From assembly GCA_026874595.1 (NCBI GenBank), contig CM049308.1, positions 42,727,327 to 42,791,326 on the forward strand: a stretch of DNA of 64,000 nt, in the 5' to 3' direction. Under the pieces are notes generated by a model. That model was not told the origin of the DNA. It ran no database searches and was given only the letters and a program-made list of their open reading frames with translations. The translations under genes and the position numbers were made by a program. The DNA comes from Sipunculus nudus (lineage: Eukaryota > Annelida > Sipuncula > Golfingiida > Sipunculidae). Shown piece by piece: positions 46,901-58,900 of the stretch. Position 1 is the stretch's first letter; every line of letters starts with the position of its first letter.

Positions 46901-49900
46901 GTTCAATCCCTGACATAGTTATGAGACTGAGCTATAGTGCCTCCCTACACCTCTAGACACTACTGAATGCCACCACCTGAGCCATGGAGAGTTCCTCATT
47001 TAGTTTTAATAATTATTTTGCGATGTGTGACATCTCACCTTACTTTCAAGTTCTTTGGCAAAAATAACATTAAAATGATAAAAATGTGGTAGTTTCCTTG
47101 TTTTCATTCTTGTTGATTTCATTCACCTGGCTTTTTGAGTTAACGTGAACGTCTGTGTGGGCAGTCCTGGTAAAAAAGCAGGGGATTCCTGAGTTAATAT
47201 GGAAAAATCATCACATCACTTAAAAGAGGGAATATCAAACAATCATCTGTAAATACGCATTTTGCTCTTTTTTGTTAACTTGTAAGAATATAATTGTACA
47301 TAAAACAGAGAGCACACCTGAGAAATCTGGGTTCCAGAAATAAAGAAAAATATATTTACATTTTACATATCCGTGGTTACACCTGTTGGGTCTTTACAGT
47401 TAAACAACATACTGTACTGACCTTCTCCTTTGATATCATGAGGGAAGCCCACCACGGCTGTCTCGGCTACAGCGGGATGCTCGTCCTACAATAACATCAC
47501 AACTCTCATTCATTGTTTCAAACTGAACTGAAGATAAGTAAATATAGGCAGAGCTACCAATCTCTATTTGCTTATATAAGCAGTTGCAATATATTATAAA
47601 TTTAACTTAATCATTCTCTCAGTTATAAAATATATCAATTAAGTTTAAGCATACTTGGGACCTGTATTCATGAACAAATAGTTCAGTAACACCCATCATT
47701 TTCCCTTCCACATGTCATTTTTATATATTTTTTTAATAATGATAAATCATTACCATTTGATATAACTATTTATTTCATCAGTACATCACATGGTGGGCTG
47801 GATTTATTCTGAATACACCCTATTTATCACAGATTTGTATGCACTGAAAATGCTGGTCCCAACCATCTAAAGATGACATAAACCTACTCTATTTACTATG
47901 AATGCAGGAAAATATATGTAAATATGGGAATTATAAAATAAAAAAAAGATTCAGTCTGTTCAGGTGATATGTAACAGCAAGGAAATCCCCAATTTAAGGC
48001 AGGAATGTTCCCCATAATATAATTATATATTGAAAAATATACTTAAGAAAATTATGGAGAACTAATTCATGCGTGGTGAAAAATAATCAGGAATATGGTT
48101 GATACTGATAACTTGCCAAAATGACAAAAACATTCTTTAGAAAATGGCATCATAGAAACACTGTCTGGTAGGGAAATAATTGGACACATTAACAAGGCCT
48201 ACAGGCCTAATGCGAACCTGTGCAAAGTTGAGGAGTATAAATTGAGGTTTATTTTTAAAATTTAATATTGATCCTCTTATGTCCTGCATATCCTACTTAG
48301 TCATTATGATTTCAGCAAAATGGACGTTTCCAACCTGCAAGTTTCAGACTAGGACATTTTAAAACCAGAATATGGGTAGTCAACAAGCCACTATGTGTAT
48401 CTGCCAAAATCAGAGCCGGACAGGTGAAGTGAGGCATGGATTTAAGTGGCAAGGAGAATAGAGTGAGGTGTGTTGCATATTAGCATGGATGTCTGCAGCT
48501 TAAACGTGAATGTAGGTGGTGCGACCTGTCATAAAATTTAGAAATTGTCCAGGATGTATAAACCAGTTTTGCCTATGATGAAGAACTAAGTGAGATCTAT
48601 ACACATGCAAAATTTTGGCCCAATCGGTCAAACGGTTCCCGAGATATGAGCATGGATGTCTGCAGAGTAAACGTGAATGTAGGTGGCGCCACCTGTCATG
48701 AAATCGAGAAAACTGTCCAGGATGTATAAACCAGCAAAATTTCAGGTGGAAAAGTCAAACCAATGCTGAGATATGAGTGGTATTACCCCAAGGCAGATGA
48801 ACAGATGGATGCTGTGCAAAAATGGTTTCAGGTGGCGCCACCATTTTTAGTGAATGTTATAAAGCTATCAAAGGGCTACATTTGTGCAAAATTTTTAGCC
48901 TGATCAGTCAAACGGTTCCCGAGATATGTGGGTTTATGTGTGGAAACAGACGCACAAATGGACACTGGGCAGTGAGGAAAGGTCAGAGGTCAACCAAAAA
49001 TGAAGGCGCAGCAGTTCACATGTGACTGATCATAATTCCGAATTTTAAAAAATTCTGCCCTGTGGTTATGGAGGAGTTCTCCGGAAACCTATGCGGTGAT
49101 GGCGTCCGACTGAAAACATAGTATCCGCAAAACTCTGTTTTGGCGGATACAATGATTGTAGCTGGCACCATCAGTCTTATATACAACGAAGAGATATATT
49201 AATATGCCCAATGTCAGATTGATATGTCAAACCCCTCTAGTGAAATAAGCAGGGACATACACTGTGCAAAAATTATTGTAGGTGGCGCCACATGTCTTGT
49301 ACATTATAAAGCTACCCGATATGTATTAACATGCCCAATTTTAGGCTGATGTATCAAATTCCTCTGTAGAAATAAGCAGGCGCATACACTGCAAAAGTCA
49401 ATGTAGGTGGCACCACCTGTCTTGTTAATGAGAATACCATCAAAGACGCATAGACAGGTCAAAATATTAGTCCAATACATCAAACTTCCCCAGAGTTTGA
49501 TGCACTGGGCTGACAAGGCTTATGTGAGTAAGGCACTTGCCCCCGAGTGACCTGTGACAAATTGCTGCCTCAAGCTGCTGCACTGAGTGAACTCTTGACC
49601 TGCACCTGGCTAGACTGAGTGAACATTTGACCTGTACCTGGCTGCAATGAGTGAACTCTTGACCTGTTGCATAATCTGACACAGTTGGCAGTCTGCCAAA
49701 GCTATAAATAGATTTAGGCTGAACTTTGGTGCCAAATATGATGCAGTGAGCAGTCTGCCAAAGCTATAAATAGAATGAAGCTACTGCACTGAGTGAACTC
49801 TTGACTTCTACCTGGCTGCACTTCTTCCAATTCTTGCACTGTGCCAAAACTATTTATTGAGCTGACATCAGCTGACATCAAGGCTCTGGCAAGCTGCCAA

Positions 49901-52900
49901 TGGTAAACCAAGTGCTGCCATCTGTACACAAAAAAGGTCCCTACTTGAAATAACTTTGAAATTTATTTTCCCAATACAAAATGCTTTTCAACTGACTTTT
50001 TTTATAAAAAAGAAATCAGGAATATATGTAAAATTATTACGGATGCATACTGAATGCAAAATTAAAATACAGATATATCTCATTGATGGCAAATTCTTGA
50101 ATTTAGTTGAGTAGGGATACCAATCATTTATAATCTACATACAATTGTCTTTATATAGCCACAGAGAGCTGAATATCCATGATTGTAACATTGCCTGGTA
50201 TGATGAATAACTTAAATCATATATCTAAGTTTTTTAAAAGCTTTTAAAAAAACTTTCTTGTCAATATTAACCAAAGATAACCTGAAATCTAAATGTCTAG
50301 TGGCATGATGTAATAGATGCTGATAAACTGATGCCAGGCTAATGTAACAGCATCACACAGCTAACATATATGGTAAAATGACTCAATTCAATCACAGTAT
50401 TTCAGCCAGAAAATTATTCATGTGGAACCATTAATGACAATTATTATAAGAATTATTGTAGGGATTATTCTTATAAAATATTTGACAAACTGGCTTCAGT
50501 GGCATCATTCTAAAACGTTTATAACTCATATAGGAAGATACAGCAAACTGGCTAAGTTCAGCTTCCCGTAACTCAGCCAAAAAGCACTGAACCAAAACCA
50601 TTTGAACAAACTCAAATTATCATCATCTGAGGATAATTAATGTGTGAGATTTAAGAATTTGGCCCAGTGGTTTTTGAGAAGAAGATCTTTTTAGCCACTG
50701 AGCTAAAATGGGCTGTTATGGCATATGACTAAATTCAGCTTCCCATAACTTCCCATAAAGCACTACCCTAGGATCATTTCTGTGCGATATTAAACATTTT
50801 GGCCATATGGTTTCAGAGAAGAAGTTTTTTGTAGCCCTCGGTGTGATACAGGCACTAATGACCCCGTACAAAAAAGGCCAATGCAGGTGGCGCCACCAAT
50901 ACCTCAATTTTTAGATATGACTCATGTGAACAATATTGGCATAAAATTTGGTGATGATAGCTCCAGCCGTTTCTGAGATTTAAATTTTAATATGCTTTTT
51001 TGCACAGTTAACAAAGTTCAACCTCCTGTAACTCGGCCAAAAATCTCTGAACTGGAACCATTCGAACAAACTTGAGGAAGATTGTTCCAAGGATCATTTC
51101 TGTGAAATATTGGACAATTTGGCTGGACAGTTTCGGAGAAGAAGATTTTTAAAACTTTTTTTAGCTTTTTCCCTATAAAATCTATGAAAATGCAGTTAGA
51201 AAAAAAATAAACAAAATCCGATATAGTTTTTTGGATGACTGATTATTTGCAAAAAATTTCGCGATGCTAGCTCCTGCCGTTTTTGAGATAGCTATGGTTA
51301 AAGTACAGACGACGCATGACGCACGACGTACGACGCCGCACCATCGCCTAAGCTCACAGGTTCGCCAAAAATATTAAAATTAATATTCTAATTAACAATG
51401 GTAACATTAAGATTTGCACCTAGGATGTACCAATAAGATCAGTCAATGAACAAACACTACCTACAGGCCTAATGCTCACAGGTTCCCTAAAAAGTGCATC
51501 AGTCCAGAACTTAAGCCGATTATTAACAATAACCTGGCAAACTCAGGAGAAAACTACAGTATCTATAGCAGTACATGTTGAACCTGATGAGGACATACCA
51601 TTGCATCTTCAATCTCAGCTGTGCCCAGTCTATGTCCACTAACGTTAATGACATCATCCATGCGGCCGGTGATCTGGTAATATCCATTCATGTGGCGATG
51701 AGCTCCATCTCCAGAGAAATAGAAACCTGAAACACAGCCATGTCAAAATGGTGCAACAAGATGTAACACAGGACCTGTGATTCACGGTACTCAAATTATA
51801 TAGATTAAGAGAATATTTGTATAAAATCCAAGCGATTGTGTTGACTGTGCACATTAATGGACTACATTGATTGAGGAACCTCTCATGATGACATACATGT
51901 ATATGATGAATTTGTAAAAGTTTCAGTATTAAAACAAGGGACCTATGGGTCACGACGCTCAGCTGTTATATATGATAAAAAAATATTATTTAGAAATGAG
52001 GCACATGCTGGTTTTGTGTGGTAATAAATATAAACTGTATTATGAGTTGTTGTTTAGCTTATGTATGATTTTGATAGTACCTTTGGAGACAGGGAAGAGG
52101 ATTGATTTCATTTATTTTATTAACAAATGGAGTACTACTGTCACACAGATTTTGACTTGGCCATATAACTTATAAGCAGAACATATAATATAAGAGTTTA
52201 ACTATTTATTAAAAAAATTACAAATATTGTCCCAAATATATAATTTTTATTAAAAATAATAAGAGAATCATATGATTTTTTAAAATGAAATATAACTGAT
52301 ATGATTATTAAAATAATATTAAAGAATATATTCATGAATGCATTCATGAATACATTTTGAAAGTATTTGCACGAGTATTCATATACTTTATTTTTACCTG
52401 AATTCCCATTCTTTATGCAAGAAATTTTATAATGGAGTACATAATCATATTCGTATTTAAATACAATTACAAAGTATTCGCACCATGTCTGGTATTTATT
52501 CAGTTTTCACCAAACAAAGATGTTGAGAATCCAGAATATACAAAATTCACACATTTAAATAATGATCATAAGTACCTGGTTTTATGGCCTTTATTTATAT
52601 TAAAAAAATAACTGTAAAAAATTCATTTTGGACTAATTTCACATCAATGTACACACTAGACACAGTAGGAATCTAGATTAATATTATCAACTGCATCTTT
52701 GTCTATCATTAATTTCCTTCATATAATCCTTAATGATTAGTAATGAATAATATGATTTACTTTTTTATCATTAAAATTGAACTGAAAAGTGCCATAGGTG
52801 ACTGCATGGTGTTATTTGGAATATGTGACATTCTACCCATCGATACAAGATTCTTATATCATCAGTAACTGCAAGTTAATTTCCTGTTATTATAAACTAA

Positions 52901-55900
52901 CAAATTCCTTTTCTATTTTTCTTTAATTTGTTATTAAAAACCAATAAAAATTGATTAATTTATTGTTTATTGTTATGTTGTTGGTTAAAACTACTAGATG
53001 AGTTGGGTTGGACACCTGGATCAACTGTGGCTGGCCATAAGCTGCCTGGATTCTCGCCTCAAGCGTGCATAATTTGATGAAAGGTCAACAAGGTCAACAA
53101 AGTGGTGACTCAAGAGGGGCTGGAGAGAGCCAAAGTCTGACAGGGTCTCATAAAAAACATTAATAAAAGCTATAATATTTGGCCAATTTCTTTCAGCTTT
53201 CTAAACTAAAAAGCTGAAATCCTTATGTGTGCATGATATGAAAATTATATCAGCAGTGCTCACGGGAAACAAACGTGCCATGGTCACAGTTGGGCAAAAT
53301 TTAAGGTACTAATTTTATATTTATGCTAATAACTAATATTACTGGAAAAAAGGTCCATAGCTTTAACAAGTTTTGTGTTAAGTGATCAAATATCTTTCCT
53401 GATTTTTTACAAAATGCATCATGTTTGGGCCCATAACTTTTTTAAATTAAATAATACAGACATAATTTCTGGCATGTATATAGGAACTATATAGATGAAT
53501 ATTAATGGTAAATATGAGGAAAAACAGATAAGTGGTTTGATATTAGGCAGTCCTGAAGTGTGAAAATAGGTTTTAAATAAAAAATTGAGGTTTTTCCTTA
53601 ATTTCTCAAAGGAACGAAGTTGCAAAGACCCAGTTTTTGGCTTGGTAGGAGATCTTGGGGACATCTAACATTATGCCGAATTTTGGATTCCTAGGTCTGG
53701 ACTAATACCTTTATTTCACATTCAAGGGAATAATACATTTAAGTTTATATATTATTTAAGCATATCCACTTTTTCCATTAAAGTAGTTTTTATCTGATTA
53801 ATTTTTTTTATTTACAAGTTTTATAAATTTGTATTAAAAAAAACACTGAAAATATAAGTTAAAATATTAGAATTCTTAGTTGCAATCATTATACATCCAG
53901 AGTGTAGCTCGTATTGGGTCATATTATGCATACACATATATTTTTATTATTTTTAAATCACAAATTTTTAAACTGAATTTAAAAGAAAATAATGCCACAA
54001 CATGGCATCTGCAAGATTATTCCTTGAATCACTATTAAAAAGTTTTGCACATTGGAGTTTTCAGTACATGCTTAATCTTATTCACCAAAATAAAATAAGA
54101 TTCTGTAAATTTGGTAATATAAAAACATCTTTTCAAATAAAGTATACACACTGTTGGTTGAATGAGGGACAAACAATATCATTATGCTAATTACAATCTA
54201 AGCTTTAATTTATTCCTGTAATTAATAGTCAATTTCCCACCTTGTGGAGTTTTTACTCTTCTCAAGGAAGACATTACTCATCTGATGAACATCCACACTT
54301 TCATTGCAATACACCACTTTGTGGACACAATTAAATGTGCACATTAATCATTGTAACCCTGGTGGTAAATACAAAATCTAAAATGTAGCATAGCCAAGAA
54401 TAAAATGAAATACAGAAAATTATAACATTCATCTAGTTAATGCATCATCTAGGGGGGGGGGGGGGGGTGAGCAGGGCAGAGAAGAAGCCTGATAGTAGTG
54501 GCCCAGCTGAGCCAAGACAAGCTGCCTGGGGTGGGTTACATAATGCAAGTGAAGGCTTTACTACTAGGTGGGCTAGATGTAAACAACACTTGACATGGTG
54601 TATGAAAACTTGAATAAAAGCTACTCTTTTCAATCAATTCCTTTGAAATTTCAGATTTTAAAAGATTAAATCCTAATGTTTATATGCTGTGAAAATTAAA
54701 TCAACAGTGCTTACAGAAAAAAAAACATGCCATTGTCAAAGTTGGACAAAATTTAGGGTATTGATTTTTTATTTAAGCTAATAACTTGAAAAATTTGCAA
54801 AATTCAGATCTAATTTTGGGTAAACAATCGAATCTTGATTAAATAAAGTTATATTCCTGACAAAAAGTCTCCAGCTTCAGCAATTCTCATCTAAGGTGAG
54901 TAAATATATTTCTTGGTTTTTAAAAAAGTGCATTATGTTTGGGCCCATAACTTAAAAAAAATACACAATACTGACATCATTTCTGGCATGTGCACAGCGA
55001 ATGTATAGAAAAATATGTATAAATTATATATGATCAAAGTCAGATCAGTGGTTTTGATATGAGGCAGTCTTAAAGTGTAACAATGGGTTTTTAATGGAAA
55101 AATGAAGTTTTTCATTGATATCTCGAAGGAATTAAGTCCCAGTGACCAAATTCTTGGCATGGTAGGGGATTTTGGAGAAATCCAACTGTATGCCAAATTT
55201 AAGGAACTTAGAGCTGAAGCTCTGGAGCTGAGCTCTAGCAAACTGCATAACACTAGCAATTGTGTGACATGGTGCTTGAAAACTTGAATAAAATCTACAG
55301 TTTTTGATCAACTGGTTTCAAATTTTTGGTGTTAACAGTTGAAATGCCAACAAAAACATGCAGTGAAAATTAAATCCACAGCAGTTACAGCAAAAAAACG
55401 TGCCATGGTCAAAGTTGGGCAAAATTTAAGGTACCAATTTTTTTTTTTGCTAATATTTTAAAAAATTTAAAAGATTTTGATCTTATTTTGGGTATACAAT
55501 TTAATTTTGATTAATAAAAGTAATATTACTGGAAAAAAAGTGCTTAGCTTTAACAAGTTTTGTGTTAAGTGATAAAATTTCTTTCCTGATTATTTACAAA
55601 ATGCATTATGTTTGGGCCCATAACTTTTTTAAATTATATAATACAGACCTAATTTCTGGCATGTACATAGGAATTATATAGAGGATTATTTATAGGAAAT
55701 ATGAGGAAAAACAGATGAGTGGTTTTGATATTAGGCAGTCCTGAAGTGTGAAAATAGGTTTTTAATAAAAAATTGAGGTTTTTCCTTAATTTCTCAAAGG
55801 AATGAAGTCGCAAAGACCCAGTTTTCGGCTTGGTAGGAGATCTTGGGGACATCTAACATTTTGCTGAATTTTGGATTCCTAGGTCTTACGGTTTCAAAAC

Positions 55901-58900
55901 GTGCCACATCTACGGACGACGGACGGACGGACGGACAGACGGACGGACGACGGACAATGGACCACGACTATAGCTCAGATGACTTATAGTCAGCTGAGCT
56001 AAAAAAGGGAACTGTAATTAGCAAGTAAAGCTAAAAATTTTTGACAAACTTTTTTCAAATTTAAGATTTTAAAAAATTTAATCCTTATGTGCACAAGCTA
56101 TGAAAATTAAACTAACAGTGCTCATAAGAAAATGTGCCATGGTTGAGTTGGGCATAATTTAAGGTACTGATTTTACATTTATGCTAATAACTTAAAAAAT
56201 TTACAAAATTCTGCTCTAATCTGGCAAACAATTATTAAACTACAAAATTAAACTAGAATACAGGTAGTCGACAAGCGACTATGTGTATCCGCCAGAGTCA
56301 GAGTGGAACGGGTGAAGTGAGGCATGGATTGAGTGGCAAGGGGAAATAGTGTGAGGCGTGTTGCATATTAGCATGGATGTCTGCAGCCGAAATGTGCATG
56401 TAGGTTGAGCCACCGACCACAAATCCATAAAGCTGTTCAAGTTGTATACATATGCAAAATTTTAGGCAGAAAAGTCAAACCACTACATGTATATGAGTTA
56501 TTTTATCCCACAGTAGACAAACAGGACTTGTGACCTATGTGAGATCTATATATACACATGCAAAATTTCAGGGGGATATGTCCAACCAGTCCTGAGATAT
56601 AAGCCTGAATGTCTGCAGCATTAACATAAATGTAGGTGGCGCCACCTGCCAAAAAATCGATAATTAATCGATAATTAATCGATAATTTAGGCAGATAAGT
56701 CAAACCACTACAGAGATATGAGTGATTTTAGCCAACAGCGGACAAACAGACAGACGCTGTGCAAAAATGGTTGCAGGTAGCCCCTCCAGTTTTGTGTATG
56801 ATAAAGAGCTATGTGAGATCTATACATATGCAAAATTTTGGCCCAATCGGTCAAACAGTTCCCGAGATATAAGCTTGGATGTCTGCAGCCTAAACTAGAA
56901 TGTAGGTGGCACCACCTGTCATAAAATCAAGAAAGCTGTCCAGGATGTATATGCATGCCGAATTTCAGGTGAATTAGTCAAACCACTGCAGTGATATGAG
57001 TGATTTTAACCCAAGGCAGATGAACAGATGGACACTGTGCAAACAGGTGGCACCACCATTTTTTGTGTATGTTATAAAGCTATCAAAGGGCTACATTTGT
57101 ACAAAATTTTTTTTTCCTGATCGGTCAAACGGTTCCCGAGATATGTGGGTTTATGTATAGAAACAGACGCAAACATGGACGCTGGGCAGAGAGAAAAGGT
57201 CAGAGGTCAAAACAAAATCGGGGCACAGCAGTTCACATGTGACCTGAACATAATCCTGGGTTTATGGGAACTCTTGACCTGTACCTGGCTGTGCTGAGTG
57301 AACCCTTGACCTGTTGCTTAATATGATAAAGTTAGCAGTCTGACAAAGCCATAAATAGATCCAGACTGACTTTCGTCTTGTTGCGCAATCTGAAATAGTA
57401 AGCAGTCAGCCAAACTTTTTATAGATACAGACACAATCTTGGCCTGCTGGTAAATCTTTGTACACATACTGAAGGACTTTGGCTAAAATGCTTTTCTTCA
57501 AGCTGACATATTTATAAGATTTTTTTATCAAAATGTTTAGCTTTGTTTACCAAGGTATCTCACCGTACTTTCATTGTTTAGGGTCCAATAATTCTGTCAA
57601 AAATCATTTAAGAAAACTTGGACATAAGCCACCTATTTGTGAATTCTGTTAACATGCGTTAAAATATTGAATAGTGTTTTTATCCCAACTTAACTTAGAA
57701 CTTTGTAATAATCTCATGAATATATCAAGCATCTCCAAGATGATAATATGCAACTTTAATAAATACATTTTCAGCTATCCAGCACTACTTATAGAATTCT
57801 ACAAGCATCAGTTTTTGTGATTAATTTAAAAATATGATTTATATTGTCTTGATTTCTTTTCTTTCTAATGTGCAATTTCACTTTAATGGATTAGAAACAA
57901 ATTGTATATTCAGTATAGATTGGATATTTATGTCCTAAAATCAGTATAAATCATACCAAAACTTATGTCACTCATTTACATGCATATATGTAAATATGTT
58001 TGTTCTATTTGACTATGTGACTATGTCCATATGTATTATTAAATCATTATTGTAAGGCTATGAGCCCCGAGGCCTATATTTTCAGACTAAAACTCATTCA
58101 ATCATTCAATATCTTACAGCCTCAGCTGCAGCAAAAACAAATCACATAAAATCATGCAGGCTCAGCTGCAGAGAATACAAATCACATAAACTAATTATTG
58201 AGTGAAAGTAGGTTTGTCTATAGATAAAAAGCACTACACATGTGGCAGATGTACGGGAGAAACGGTTATAAACTGGGAGGTATTGCAAAGATTTAACCTA
58301 TAAGAACAGAGCTTCTCCTCTTGTTGTGCATGTTGTAGCGAGCGCCATACTGAATCACATATCTCTTGAGTGTAGGGCTGTATGTTCGAAGCTTTGAATG
58401 AGAGAGGTACCCAAAACAAGCTGTTTTGTTTAGTGTACTTAGTTTATACTCGGTCTTTCATTGTGATTCTTCAAAGTTGAAAAATTCAAATGACTGATCT
58501 CTGCGGAAGTTGTTGATCATCCGATTATTTGGTCTGGTGTGCAGTTTGGACCGGAAGGAGGCAAAAGCTATCACGTGACCAGTCAGTTGTTTTCCCATTG
58601 GCTCACTGACTGGGTCGGCTATATCTGGCGGGAAACCCACTCAGTGACCTATTTGTCAATGTGAGGAAACCCCTCTCTATGCAAACTAACCATAAAGGTT
58701 GCCCTGAGACAAAGCACTTTCTCTTCTCGTAATTGGTTTATTAAAGAATTTTTTAAAATGAAAGCAATTAATGAGATTCAACTTTATGTAATCTTATTGA
58801 TAATTAAACCAATACTATTCATTTACTTAAAATTCCTTTATTATCACTCAACATCAGCTGATATTTTTGGCAGTATTAAGGCCTTCCAAACAATATTCAA

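Noticed and set aside
58458-58640. 60-codon minus-strand frame over the promoter-like cluster
   Set aside because: Not recognised; the stretch is better explained as regulatory or random GC-richer sequence.
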